DNA from: Paraclostridium ghonii
GTDB taxonomy: Bacteria > Bacillota > Clostridia > Peptostreptococcales > Peptostreptococcaceae
Assembly (NCBI RefSeq): GCF_030815085.1
Contig: NZ_JAUSWG010000002.1
Length of the DNA: 64,000 nucleotides
Reading direction: 5' to 3' (one strand)
Positions 42,830 through 52,170 of this stretch are shown piece by piece; position 1 is the stretch's first letter, and each line of letters opens with the position of its first letter. Below the pieces are notes generated by a model, which was given only the letters and a program-made list of their open reading frames with translations, did no database searches and had not been told where the DNA came from. The translations under genes and the position numbers were made by a program.

Positions 42830-42998
42830 AGCTTTCTCCTTTTTCTTTGGTTTTCTCAATAATATATTATACACTATTTTCGACATTTTTCTACCACTTT
42901 TTGATGATTTTTACAATTTAATTCATTTATACGATTATAAATCGCCATTTATGCTACTTATTCTTCTCATTTTTAATGTTTTTATTTATACTTTATGT

Positions 42999-43027
42999 AA
43001 AAATGGGATTATAGTGTCCCATTTTTA
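42999..43027 (-). terminator. Terminator after the NifX-like gene
   Basis: AAAAATGGGA/TCCCATTTTT hairpin between the NifX-like gene and nupC copy 2, both on the minus strand. Confidence 0.75.
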
Positions 43028-43061
43028 TTTTTAAGCTTACAGCTTATTTTTAAACAGAAGC

Positions 43062-43388
43062 TCAATGTTTCTTTTGATCTATAGTTAATCTATTTGCTAC
43101 AAACAGCTTTATGTTTGAAAAAGCATCTACATTATTATTTGGCTTATATATAATTATATCTTTACAAGATATATATTTGTGATGATGTATAACACTTACA
43201 TTTGAAATTAACCTATTTATCTTATTATCAATTAAGTAATCTATTGTTCTTCCTAAGTTCATTTCAGATATATTTTTTACATAAAAATCATTTGTACTTG
43301 TATCAAATATAATTATATTTGGAGCATTGTTTATGTCGCTGCATACTTGAAAATTCATTTCATCTTTTATAGGTATACATATTTTCAA
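43062..43388 (-). CDS. NifX/NifB-like domain protein
   Basis: A 108-residue protein starting at TTG (43388) with AAGGAGG about eight bases before. MKICIPIKDEMNFQVC, then NNAPNIIIFDTSTNDFYVKN and IDYLIDNKINRLISNVSVI follow the strand-helix order of the dinitrogenase iron-molybdenum cofactor domain (NifX/NifB C-terminus), which binds metal clusters in nif systems; in other clostridia free-standing copies have unknown roles. This one is diverged, and the usual HFGRAP-like motif reads NNAPN. The His-rich IHHHKYISC stretch could bind metal. Confidence 0.6.
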   Translation of the reverse strand: MKICIPIKDEMNFQVCSDINNAPNIIIFDTSTNDFYVKNISEMNLGRTIDYLIDNKINRLISNVSVIHHHKYISCKDIIIYKPNNNVDAFSNIKLFVANRLTIDQKKH

Positions 43389-43494
43389 TGCAAGTCCTCC
43401 TTATATATTTTAAATTCTTTGATATAATATATGAATCTTTTTTTGCAAATGTGTTATTTTTCTACAAATTATATTAAATTCCACAGCAAAAAAG

Positions 43495-43526
43495 ACAAAA
43501 AAAAGAAAGCACAGCTTTCTTTTTTT
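43495..43526 (-). terminator. Terminator after the YczE-type gene
   Basis: AAAGAAAGC/GCTTTCTTT hairpin with three-base loop in A/T runs. Confidence 0.8.
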
Positions 43527-44232
43527 ACTTATTAAAATTTTCCTCTGAAAATATATTAGATGTACACTCTTCATATGGAGTTTTTAAAAATCTATATCTT
43601 ATATATTTAATATCATCTATTATATATCTATGTTTTACATCATTTGTATCAAATTTACAAACTTTAAATGACTTCTCTATAAATAATCCAAAAACTAAAG
43701 TTGTTATAACTGTTCCAATCCCTATACTACCTCCAAGGATATATCCAAATATAAGAGCAAATAATTCTATACATGTCCTTACATTTTTTATTGGTTTCTT
43801 TGTTTTTTTGTGAAGTGCTACCATTAGTCCATCCCTAGGTCCACTTCCATACCCAGCCCCTATATAAATTACACATCCTAGCCCCATAATAAACATTCCT
43901 ATAAACATCATAATAAGGCCAGTTATCATATTAGGTGATATAGGGATTATATTGTTTAACATAAAGAAATCCATGAACATACCGATTAAAAACATATTTA
44001 GGATTGTTCCAACCCCTAAATTTTCACCTAGCAATATATCTATTATAATAATTATTATTCCAATTAATATACTTGCTTGACCCATGGTTACACCTAAATT
44101 TTTTGATAATCCATGGTGAAATGCATCCCAAGGAGATAAACCTAAATTAGCCTGTATAGTTAAAACTATACCTATTGAACAAACAAATAAACCTATAATT
44201 AATCTTATAAAATTTCTAATTTCATATTTCAT
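43525..44232 (-). CDS. YczE/YyaS/YitT family membrane protein
   Basis: Start at 44232 (MKYEIRNFIRLIIGLFVCSI...) with AGAGGAG six bases before; a frame from 44253 overlaps that site. The 235-residue protein has about five or six membrane segments and the family pattern IVLTIQANLGLSPWDAFHHG, GEVT-like GENLGVGTILNMFLIG, and IYIGAGYGSGPRDGLMVAL. The function of this family is unknown; YczE in Bacillus is linked to the surfactin/bacilysin area. It follows the FabG-like gene within about 20 bases, so the two are one unit. Confidence 0.8.
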   Translation of the reverse strand: MKYEIRNFIRLIIGLFVCSIGIVLTIQANLGLSPWDAFHHGLSKNLGVTMGQASILIGIIIIIIDILLGENLGVGTILNMFLIGMFMDFFMLNNIIPISPNMITGLIMMFIGMFIMGLGCVIYIGAGYGSGPRDGLMVALHKKTKKPIKNVRTCIELFALIFGYILGGSIGIGTVITTLVFGLFIEKSFKVCKFDTNDVKHRYIIDDIKYIRYRFLKTPYEECTSNIFSEENFNK

Positions 44233-44253
44233 GTTTAGCTCCTCTGTTTTCAT

Positions 44254-44994
44254 TTATACTATGACAAAACCTCCGTTAGGACTTATAACTTGACCAGTTA
44301 TAAAATCTGAATTGCTACTTGCTAAATATAATGCACACTGAGCTATATCATCTGGAGTTCCAAGTCTCATTAAAGGTGTTTCTTCTTTTAACATTTCAAG
44401 GGTATCTTTAGATATACTATCTAGCATATCCGTTTTTATAACTCCTGGTGCAATACAGTTAACTTGAATATTTGAAGGGCCTAATTCTTTTGCAAGTGCT
44501 TTTGTCATTCCAATTATAGCAGCTTTACTAGTAGAATAATGAACTTCGTAAGAACCTCCAACCATCCCCCATATAGATGATATATTTATTATTTTCCCAC
44601 TCATCTGAGGTACCATATATTGCAAAGCTTTTTTCGTTGTAAAAAATACACTATTTAAATTTGTATTTATAACTTCATTCCATTCCTCATAGGTTATATC
44701 TGTAAATAGGTTTGTCCTACTTATACCTGCATTATTAACTAAAACGTCTATACTTTCAAATCTACCTATACAATAGTTTATCATAAAATTTACTTCTTCA
44801 TTTTTGGAAACATCTGCTTTATAAGTATCTACTGACAACCCTCTACTTTTTAAATCATTGTATAGTTCTAAAGCTTCTTTTTCTGAATTATTATAGTTTA
44901 TTAGAACATTGTACCCATTTTCAGCAAGTAAAGTAGCGATAGCTCTTCCTATACCTCTAGATGCTCCTGTAACTAATGCTGTTTTTTTATTCAT
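44254..44994 (-). CDS. SDR oxidoreductase (FabG-like)
   Basis: A 246-residue short-chain dehydrogenase: TALVTGASRGIGRAIATLLA with the GxxxGxG cofactor loop (about 5-24), VLVNNAGISRTNLF, the catalytic Ser in INISSIWGMVGG, YSTSKAA (Tyr and Lys) and QVNCIAPGVIKTDM. NADPH use is probable from the Ser-Arg of TGASRGIG. Closest in style to 3-oxoacyl-ACP reductase FabG, but it is not in a fatty-acid operon, so the substrate is uncertain. Confidence 0.85.
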   Translation of the reverse strand: MNKKTALVTGASRGIGRAIATLLAENGYNVLINYNNSEKEALELYNDLKSRGLSVDTYKADVSKNEEVNFMINYCIGRFESIDVLVNNAGISRTNLFTDITYEEWNEVINTNLNSVFFTTKKALQYMVPQMSGKIINISSIWGMVGGSYEVHYSTSKAAIIGMTKALAKELGPSNIQVNCIAPGVIKTDMLDSISKDTLEMLKEETPLMRLGTPDDIAQCALYLASSNSDFITGQVISPNGGFVIV

Positions 44995-45084
44995 CTATCT
45001 CTCCCTTTCATATAAAAATTTCAATATTCAATCACTATTATATATGAATACCTGTTATAATGAAAGGCATATAGTTCAAGTATA

Positions 45085-45132
45085 AAAAAAACTATTAAAG
45101 CTAAAATAAATTTTTGACTTTAATAGTTTTTA
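45085..45132 (-). terminator. Terminator after the second SDR gene
   Basis: AAACTATTAAAG and its complement CTTTAATAGTTT with a long AT loop, T-run on the minus strand. Confidence 0.75.
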
Positions 45133-45199
45133 ATTCATATATAGATTTATTAAATTTGCTTATTATTGCCTAAATTGTTTACATAATTTAATTATTTTA

Positions 45200-45919
45200 T
45201 TAATCTTCTTGTTTAGTCTTTGCTATAACTATTTCTCTTATACAAATATCTTGAGGCTGATTATATGCAAATTCTACACAACTTGCTATTTTTTCTGGAT
45301 TAAGTCCTGATTCTATAGTCTTTTTCCATTCATTGTAATTATCTTTAATATTATTATCTGTTGTATTAGATAAAAGCGGAGTTTCTACAACTCCTGGTGC
45401 TATTGTTATTACTCTTACATTAGAACTTGCAACTTCTTTTCTCATATTTTCGCTTATTGCATGTACTGCAAATTTTGTGCCACAGTAAACCGAATGATTA
45501 TCAAACGTCTTTCTTCCTGCTATAGAACTTATGTTAATTATAGTTCCTTCATTTCTATTAACCATATCATTTAATACTATATTAGTTCCTGTTAATATTC
45601 CTTTTATATTAACGTCTATCATATTACTCCATTCAGTGTAGTTTTGTATATTAGGCTCTCCAAGTAGCATTATGCCAGCACAATTTACCAAGCAATCAAC
45701 TTTTCCAAACTTTTCTTCAGCTTCTTTTATAGCTTCTCTCATTTTTTCTATATCTATTACATCTACTGATTTGCATAATGAATTAGGTAGATTTAACTCT
45801 TCCATTTTATCAAGTCTTCTAGATAATAGTAAAACTGGATGACCATTATCAGATAATTTTTTCGCTATTTGTCTTCCTATTCCTGAGCTTGCGCCTGTTA
45901 TTACAACTAATTTTTTCAT
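45200..45919 (-). CDS. SDR oxidoreductase (YdfG/short-chain alcohol dehydrogenase type)
   Basis: Start at 45919 (MKKLVVITGASSGIGRQIAK...) behind AGGAGGG; the open frame extends to 45994 without a ribosome site. The 239-residue protein has the TGASSGIGRQIA cofactor loop, LVNCAGIMLLGEP, Ser in INISSIAGRKTF, YCGTKFA with Tyr and Lys, and TIAPGVVETPL. It belongs to the YdfG-like classical SDRs that reduce varied carbonyls. Divergent from an HxlR regulator, which probably controls it in response to reactive carbonyls or redox stress (inference). Confidence 0.85.
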   Translation of the reverse strand: MKKLVVITGASSGIGRQIAKKLSDNGHPVLLLSRRLDKMEELNLPNSLCKSVDVIDIEKMREAIKEAEEKFGKVDCLVNCAGIMLLGEPNIQNYTEWSNMIDVNIKGILTGTNIVLNDMVNRNEGTIINISSIAGRKTFDNHSVYCGTKFAVHAISENMRKEVASSNVRVITIAPGVVETPLLSNTTDNNIKDNYNEWKKTIESGLNPEKIASCVEFAYNQPQDICIREIVIAKTKQED

Positions 45920-46059
45920 ATATAGCCCTCCTATAAAACTTTTTATTATGGAATAATTATATATTCTTTGATAATATATTGTAAGAACGCACATAATTGT
46001 TATATAGTGAAATAAAGGTAACTATTATGTAATTTCAATTGATTCGTCGGAGGAAATTT

Positions 46060-46407
46060 ATGAAAAAATGTATATTGACATGTGAAATAGAAATAACCCT
46101 AAATGCTATTGGAGGCAAATGGAAGCCTTTGATACTTTATTACTTAATAGAAGAGGGAACTAAGAGATTTGGTGAAATACAATCATTTATTTGTAATGTA
46201 TCCCATAAAACTTTAACTACTCAGCTAAGAGAGTTAGAAAGCGATGGACTAATATCTAGAACAGTTTATCCAGAAGTTCCTCCAAAAGTTGAATATACTA
46301 TAACTGATAAAGGTATGAGTTTGTATCCAATTCTTGAAGCAATGTGTGTATGGGGGGAAAAAAATTTAACTGATGAATATGAACTTATAAATCCTCAGTG
46401 TAAATAA
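46060..46407 (+). CDS. HxlR family transcriptional regulator
   Basis: Start at 46060 (MKKCILTCEIEITLNAIGGK...) with GGAGG eight bases before; a frame from 46039 overlaps that site. The 115-residue protein is a typical HxlR winged helix: ITLNAIGGKWKPLILYYLIE, FGEIQSFICNVSHKTLTTQL, LRELESDGLISRTVYPEVPP and KVEYTITDKGMSLYPIL. The Cys3 and Cys8 near the N-terminus match the redox/aldehyde-sensing Cys of this family (as in HypR/YodB). It is divergent from the SDR gene, its likely target. Confidence 0.9.
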   Translation: MKKCILTCEIEITLNAIGGKWKPLILYYLIEEGTKRFGEIQSFICNVSHKTLTTQLRELESDGLISRTVYPEVPPKVEYTITDKGMSLYPILEAMCVWGEKNLTDEYELINPQCK

Positions 46408-46414
46408 TTATTAA

Positions 46415-46437
46415 AGGTGCTTTTAATGCACCTTTAT
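46415..46437. terminator. Terminator between hxlR and the HD gene
   Basis: AAAGGTGC/GCACCTTT hairpin with a short loop, shared by convergent genes. Confidence 0.8.
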
Positions 46438-47411
46438 AATATTTCTATATATACCCCTTTACTCATACTTTTCTCAGCTTCACAATTTATAATATCTATA
46501 CTGCTATCTAAATCTGATAAAGTATACACAGTACCTTTTACATAAACCCATGGATTTATAAGTCTTGTTTTTCCTTTTATAAATATGTCATATTTATCTT
46601 CATTTATCTTAACTTTCACATTACTATTTAATGATTTCATTAATCTTATTACTTCATTATTTTTGGACTGTTTAAGTATATTTATTACCTCATCATCTGT
46701 TTTTAATATATCTTTTATATTTAACTCATTTTCATTTATAGCAATTTTAATTGCTTTAGATAACTTATCATAAGAATATCCATTTAAAGGATTCATAAAA
46801 AAATCTACTACTTCCATATAATATAGATTTAAAAACCATTTTGCTTTCTCTATATTCCTTACAACAATTTCTCCATTTATGACACATATGTTTTTTTAAA
46901 ACTCATCTATTTCCTTTTTGATAGCAAACCCATATCTATACATATCCCTTAAAGTATAGTCTACTCTATCTGCGCATAGTTTAGGAGCTTTTCTTTCTAA
47001 AATTGTCCATTTTTCTTCATTCCCCAATATATCTTCACAATCATATCCATGTTTTTTTAGTATATGAGGTATTTCAGAATTACTTACAACTTCATTAAAT
47101 ATAAGTTCATGATAATCTTCATCTTTATTATCAAATACAAAATCTATTACATGAGAAAATGCAGTATGTGATATATCATGAAGTAACCCAGCTATTTGCT
47201 CTTTTACGCTTCCACCTAGTAATCTAATTAATAGCATAACACCAATTGAATGCTCAAATCTTGTTACATTAAATTCTTCTTTAACTAAATATGTAGCCCC
47301 TATTTGATGTATATATTTTAATCTTTGTACAGCATCACAATTTATAAGCTCTATTAACACATCTTCTAATTCAAACTCTCCATATATATAATCCGCTACC
47401 TTGTTGTTCAT
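46434..47411 (-). pseudogene. HD domain phosphohydrolase split by an in-frame stop
   Basis: A TAA at 46896-46898 breaks one frame of 325 codons. The N-terminal part (47411-46896, 171 residues) has the HD domain: RFEHSIGVMLLIRLLGG and LLHDISHTAFSHVIDF, and further on CADRVDYTLRDMYRYG. After the stop the same frame continues with no loss (VINGEIVVRNIEKAKWFLNL and then MEVVDFFMNPLNGYSYDKLS) to 46434, as expected for full-length relatives. A single T-to-A change of TTA (Leu) to TAA would explain it. Such proteins are HD-type metal-dependent phosphohydrolases of unknown substrate (dNTPase-like order). GGAGG precedes the ATG at 47411. The N-terminal part alone may keep the metal site but lacks about 45% of the protein. 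Confidence 0.8.
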
Positions 47412-47456
47412 TCAGTCCTCCTTATAAGGTCTTTTCATTCTTTATATTATAACACA

Positions 47457-47490
47457 AAAAAATTACTAGGTTTTACCCTAGCAATTTTTA
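47457..47490 (-). terminator. Terminator after the AAA gene
   Basis: On the minus strand AAATTGCTAGG/CCTAGTAATTT (with a bulge) followed by TTTTTTT. Confidence 0.75.
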
Positions 47491-47492
47491 AG

Positions 47493-50400
47493 TTATATGT
47501 TGCTTATAATTTTGTATTTTAATAATTTAAATTCGCTTTCATCTATTATATTTAAATCTAACAGATTTTTTAATTTTAGTAATTCGTCTATTTGTGATGT
47601 TTTTGAGTATTTTTTAATTTCTTTTTCCCTACTAGGAATTGATTCAATGCTATTAAAATTCATTTCTTTTTCTTTACTGCAATTAAATTCATCGTGTTCC
47701 TCTAAGTAAACTCTTTGATCTAAATTTTTATCAATAAATTCTTTTTTACTTTTAAAAATATCCACTTTTTCTACTATATTTATATCTCTTGGGTTAACAT
47801 TACTATCATATATTCTGCAGCTTTGAACTCTTACAAGAACATCTAGATAGCTTTTTACCATAAGAGCATTTTTTAAAAGCATATTTTCATTATTGTACAA
47901 CTCATTCATAGTGTATTTTAATGCTTCATAAGCGTCTTCATTTATAGTAAATCCTTTATTTTCTAAAATATCTAAACATATTTCATAAAGTTCTTGTTCA
48001 TCATATCCATAAAAATCTAAGTATAAAGGGAATCTATAGTTTAGAGATTGGTTTCTTAAAATTATTTTATCCATACCTTCTTTGCTTCCAGATATAACTA
48101 AAATTATTTTATTTTTGTTTTTGTCTATAAATTTTATAAACATAGATATGATTTCATTATAATTATATTCGTTTATAAGTAAATCAAATTTATCTATTAA
48201 AACAACTTTTCCTATAGACTTATTTAGTATGTCTTCTAAATCCATTCCACTATTTATTCCATATACTATTTCGTCTTTATCTATTTCTACTATACTTTTA
48301 GATTTTATAAGACCTTTGCTGAAATACATTTCTGATAAAATATTTAAAACTCTTTTTTTACCTGTTCCAGTATCTCCTGTAAAAATAATATTTTTATATT
48401 TCTTTATATTACTTCTTTTACCTAGTTTTTCTCTTCTTTCTTCTATTTTCATTAATTTATATTGATTTCTTAGAAATTCTTTAGCTTTATAATTTCCCTT
48501 TAAGTTGTTTATCTTTTCTTCTAAGTCAAAAGTATTTTCATAATCTGACATGTTTATTTTTTCTATATCTTTAACAGTTATTAAATTCATTTCATAAACA
48601 CTTATCTCTTCTTCGGCTATCCTTATACTTTGATTTCTAATTAAGCTTTCCACATAATTTCTAACCATTCTACCATTACCTGATTGAGAATCTGACTCTT
48701 CATATATGGCTTCAAAACTTGTTTTTAAAGCTATATATGCATTTTTAGATAATTTAAAACCTTTATTTTCAATTAGTTTTATAGACATTTCTAATAATTC
48801 ATTTGGATTATAATCTTTAAAAACTGTCCATATAGGAAATCTTGATTTAAGCCCTATATTTACATCAAAGAAATCTTCCATTTCTTCTTCATATCCAGCA
48901 AGTATAACGACTACATCTTGACCATGATCTTCAATTAATTTAAGTAATGTTTCTATAGCTTCTCTTCCTAACGAATCATTAGCTAAAGTATAAGCTTCAT
49001 CTATAAATAAAACCCCACCTATAGCTTCCTTAAATTTTTCTTCAGTTTTTTTAGATGTTTGCCCTGGTATTTCAGATACAAAGCTAGATCTATCAGTCTC
49101 GACAAGCTGTCCTACTTTTAAAAGTCCCATACTATTTAACATTTCTGCAACTAATCTAGCAATACTTGTTTTTCCAGTACCTGGGTTTCCAGCAAATATC
49201 ATATTTAAATTTTGCTCTATCTTAGTGTTTACTCCAACAGATTTACGTTTTTCCTGAGCTACTATTAGTTTATACTGATTTCTCAATAAACTTTTAACTT
49301 CTGTTAATCCCACTATCGAACTTAATTTTTCTTCAATATCAAATTTTGTTTTTGCTTTAAAGTTAAAATTATCTCTTTCTAGTAAATCTATTTGTTTTGA
49401 CTTATCTGTTAAATATTTTTTTGAAGCATCTAATATCGCATTTTCTACAATATTCCTAACAAACCTAGCATTACCCAAATCATTTTTACCATTTATCTGA
49501 TTTTTTGTAAATAAATCTATTAAATCATGTTTTACATTTTTTGCTATTCTATATCCTTTTGATTTTGCAATATTTAGTGCAATTTCATACATCTGGGTAG
49601 GAGTATAATCTTCAAAATGAATTATATTTGAAAATCTTGATTTAAGACCTGAATTAAATGTTAAAAATTTTTCCATATCTTTTTCATAACCTGCTAAAAT
49701 TACAACTAAATCATCTCTATTATCTTCTACACCTTTAAGTAGAGCATCTACAATTTCCTTGCCTACTTTATCATCATCACTTTCACATAGCGAATATGCT
49801 TCATCTATAAATAAAACCCCACCTATAGCAGAGTTTATTATATCTATCGTTCTTTTAGATGTATCTGCTACATTTTCTGTTACAAAGTCAGCTTTACTAA
49901 CTTCTCTATATACACCTTTCGATAAAACCCCTAATGCATTTAAATATTCAAACGTAACTCTAGCTGCATTAGTTTTTCCTGTTCCTGCATTACCTGCAAA
50001 TATCATATTTAAAGATATATTAGAAGTTTTAAGACCTAAACGTTCTCTTATTTTTTGAACTTTATAATTGTTTTTTATATTGTTTAAAAATAATTTTAAA
50101 TCCTCCATACCTATTATAGAATTCAACTTATACTTCGCCTCTTCTAACGTAGGCATAGAATACTCGTTTAAATTGAAGTCCTCATCATTAGCTTTATAGT
50201 ATATATCATTATTTTTAACATATATTACGGTATCTTTTGTAAATTTTAAATTTTCTTCTCTTATAAGATTAGTTAGTGGTTTAAAAAGCTTATAAGAAAC
50301 ATATTCACTTATTCCAAAATTTGAATCTTTTTGATATGACTCTTGAAGAAATTTACATATTCCAAAGTATTCATCTCCTTTGTCATCTTCATGTATATCT

Positions 50401-51089
50401 AAAGTAATTTTTATATTATATTTTTTTTCTATAGTTCTTATAGTTTTTAAAACTTCTCTTTTTACTACCTTATTTCTCTCAGTTTTATTTAACGGCTTCG
50501 TATGTAAAACTTTATCTATTTTGGATTTGAAATTTTCATTGAAGTATTTATCTATTTCAAAATCTTCATCGTTACTAATATATACTAAGAATTTATTTTT
50601 ACAAATAATTTTATTTATTTTATTTGTATCTTCATTACTTGCCTTAACTAAGAACTTATTTTTTATAATATATTCATCATTTAAATTTAAGTATGTATTA
50701 GGATATAAATTTGGTAATATCTTTAAAATATCATCACTTGCCTTTTCTATATTCGTAAACATAACACATGCTGAATCCAAACTTAATTTTTCATATAAAT
50801 CTGTTAAAAAAGCATTATATCCTAGGTTAAAATTGTATGATCCTAAGTCTATTTCATCTATCTGTGAATTTTCTACTAAATAATTAGATTTTAAATGTTC
50901 AACTATCCTTCTTATACTAGTTTTTTTAGCTGTTTCTTTTTCTCCAATTAAAACTAATATTCCTTTTTCATTTTTTTCAAATTTATAATTAAAATAACTG
51001 CATAAATCTTTTATAAATTCATTTTGACCTATAAGTTCTTTGTCTAAGCTTTTTTGTATTTCTGTAAACACTTCATTTATATTTGTCAT
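47493..51089 (-). CDS. Large CbxX/SpoVK-type protein with four AAA modules and a SHOCT tail
   Basis: The 1198-residue protein holds four AAA-like units. Unit 1 (about 20-200) is degenerate (P-loop position GEKETAKKTS, 49-58). Units 2 and 3 are canonical CbxX/CfqX-SpoVK type: Walker A GNAGTGKT (366-373) and GNPGTGKT (634-641), Walker B GVLFIDEAY (424-432 and 692-700), the GLKSRF Arg-finger segment in each. Unit 4 (about 855-1080) keeps GDTGTGKK (905-912) but lacks Thr/Ser after Lys, and its Walker B is VVLIDKFD (Glu changed to Lys). The last 34 residues (DELLKLKNLLDLNIIDESEF) are a SHOCT domain. Two active and two dead units suggest a stacked ring remodelling machine. Related SpoVK acts in sporulation in Bacillus. 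Confidence 0.85.
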   Translation of the reverse strand: MTNINEVFTEIQKSLDKELIGQNEFIKDLCSYFNYKFEKNEKGILVLIGEKETAKKTSIRRIVEHLKSNYLVENSQIDEIDLGSYNFNLGYNAFLTDLYEKLSLDSACVMFTNIEKASDDILKILPNLYPNTYLNLNDEYIIKNKFLVKASNEDTNKINKIICKNKFLVYISNDEDFEIDKYFNENFKSKIDKVLHTKPLNKTERNKVVKREVLKTIRTIEKKYNIKITLDIHEDDKGDEYFGICKFLQESYQKDSNFGISEYVSYKLFKPLTNLIREENLKFTKDTVIYVKNNDIYYKANDEDFNLNEYSMPTLEEAKYKLNSIIGMEDLKLFLNNIKNNYKVQKIRERLGLKTSNISLNMIFAGNAGTGKTNAARVTFEYLNALGVLSKGVYREVSKADFVTENVADTSKRTIDIINSAIGGVLFIDEAYSLCESDDDKVGKEIVDALLKGVEDNRDDLVVILAGYEKDMEKFLTFNSGLKSRFSNIIHFEDYTPTQMYEIALNIAKSKGYRIAKNVKHDLIDLFTKNQINGKNDLGNARFVRNIVENAILDASKKYLTDKSKQIDLLERDNFNFKAKTKFDIEEKLSSIVGLTEVKSLLRNQYKLIVAQEKRKSVGVNTKIEQNLNMIFAGNPGTGKTSIARLVAEMLNSMGLLKVGQLVETDRSSFVSEIPGQTSKKTEEKFKEAIGGVLFIDEAYTLANDSLGREAIETLLKLIEDHGQDVVVILAGYEEEMEDFFDVNIGLKSRFPIWTVFKDYNPNELLEMSIKLIENKGFKLSKNAYIALKTSFEAIYEESDSQSGNGRMVRNYVESLIRNQSIRIAEEEISVYEMNLITVKDIEKINMSDYENTFDLEEKINNLKGNYKAKEFLRNQYKLMKIEERREKLGKRSNIKKYKNIIFTGDTGTGKKRVLNILSEMYFSKGLIKSKSIVEIDKDEIVYGINSGMDLEDILNKSIGKVVLIDKFDLLINEYNYNEIISMFIKFIDKNKNKIILVISGSKEGMDKIILRNQSLNYRFPLYLDFYGYDEQELYEICLDILENKGFTINEDAYEALKYTMNELYNNENMLLKNALMVKSYLDVLVRVQSCRIYDSNVNPRDINIVEKVDIFKSKKEFIDKNLDQRVYLEEHDEFNCSKEKEMNFNSIESIPSREKEIKKYSKTSQIDELLKLKNLLDLNIIDESEFKLLKYKIISNI

Positions 51090-51109
51090 TTCTATCCCCT
51101 TCCTAAAAT

Positions 51110-52015
51110 TTATAAATATAATCTTGTTTCTAATCTTCTGTCATAATCAGACCAACCATCACTTTGTGAATTTTCTTTAATCTGATTGATTTTGTTCATA
51201 GCTGCATCTATTCCATCTGCAAAATTTATTATGAACGACTCCTCCATATTACATGATCTAGGTGATCCGTACTCTAGTTTACCATGATGTTGTATTATAC
51301 AACCTTTAATCCTTCTTATAAAGTCTTCACTAAAATCATATCCTATTTCATTTATAGCTTTATCTACAAGTTGAACTCCTATTGCTATATGACCTTCTAA
51401 TTCACCTTGTAAAGTATATTTAAAAGGACCGTTATAATCTAATTCATAAATTTTTCCTATATCATGAAGTTTTGCGCCTAAAATGGCTATTTCTTTGTTT
51501 GTGCAATTATACCTATCACAAAGTGTTTTTGTCAAGTACATTACGCCCAGAGTATGTTCTGCTAAACCTCCTATGTAGTTATGATGCATGGATACCCCTC
51601 CTATACCTTTTTTAAACTTATCTAAAAATTTTTCGTCTTTAAAAAAGTAATCATTTAAAATTTTAGCTTCTTCCGATTCTATATACTCATCACTTAAGTC
51701 TTCTATATCTTTTAAAATTTCTTCTATGGACCTTTTTACTGTTGGTAAATAGTCATCTAGCTCGTATTCTTCATCTATTATCCTTATATTTTTAACTTCA
51801 TCCATAGTAGGTTCTTTCTTACTGTCTACCTCTATAACCTGACCTGGTTTTAATTTAAATTTATTTGGTATTCTAGCTTTTATTTCCTCACTTCTATCAG
51901 TAAGCAAATAAGTTGTCATATTGCTATCTCTGTGTATTTTTTTCATTACCATTAACGATGTTTTAAATTGTTTATTCATTTTGATATCTTTTAAAAATTC
52001 ATTTTTATGAGTCAT
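51110..52015 (-). CDS. yhaM: YhaM-type 3'-5' exoribonuclease (OB + HD)
   Basis: A 301-residue protein: N-terminal OB-like region (about 15-85), then an HD domain with MHHNYIGGLAEHTLGVMYLT, LGAKLHDIGKIYELDY, CIIQHHGKLEYGSPR and FINFADGIDAAM. That order matches YhaM, a Mn-dependent 3'-5' exoribonuclease/DNase of Firmicutes. It is a little short of the 314 residues usual for Bacillus. GGAGG precedes the ATG. It lies just upstream of the big AAA gene (20 bases), so they may be cotranscribed. Confidence 0.82.
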   Translation of the reverse strand: MTHKNEFLKDIKMNKQFKTSLMVMKKIHRDSNMTTYLLTDRSEEIKARIPNKFKLKPGQVIEVDSKKEPTMDEVKNIRIIDEEYELDDYLPTVKRSIEEILKDIEDLSDEYIESEEAKILNDYFFKDEKFLDKFKKGIGGVSMHHNYIGGLAEHTLGVMYLTKTLCDRYNCTNKEIAILGAKLHDIGKIYELDYNGPFKYTLQGELEGHIAIGVQLVDKAINEIGYDFSEDFIRRIKGCIIQHHGKLEYGSPRSCNMEESFIINFADGIDAAMNKINQIKENSQSDGWSDYDRRLETRLYL

Positions 52016-52117
52016 ATTACCCTCCTTTTAAATTCTCTCTGTAAAATGTAATATTTTTATTAAACCTGTAATTATTATTTACAAAATATATAAAGTATAT
52101 TAATTTTGATTAAAAAT

Positions 52118-52163
52118 ATAAAAAAAGTACCTAAAACTATATATTTAGTTTCAAGTACTTTTT
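52118..52163 (-). terminator. Terminator after the DUF4097 gene
   Basis: AAAAAAGTACcTaAAACTA and its near complement around a short AT loop, between the DUF4097 and yhaM genes. Confidence 0.75.
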
Positions 52164-52170
52164 TATATTT

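Noticed and set aside
46434..47411. Two separate genes, an HD protein and a 127-residue unknown
   Set aside because: Same frame, no ribosome site before the second part, and 26 codons of matching protein sequence between the stop and the second ATG.
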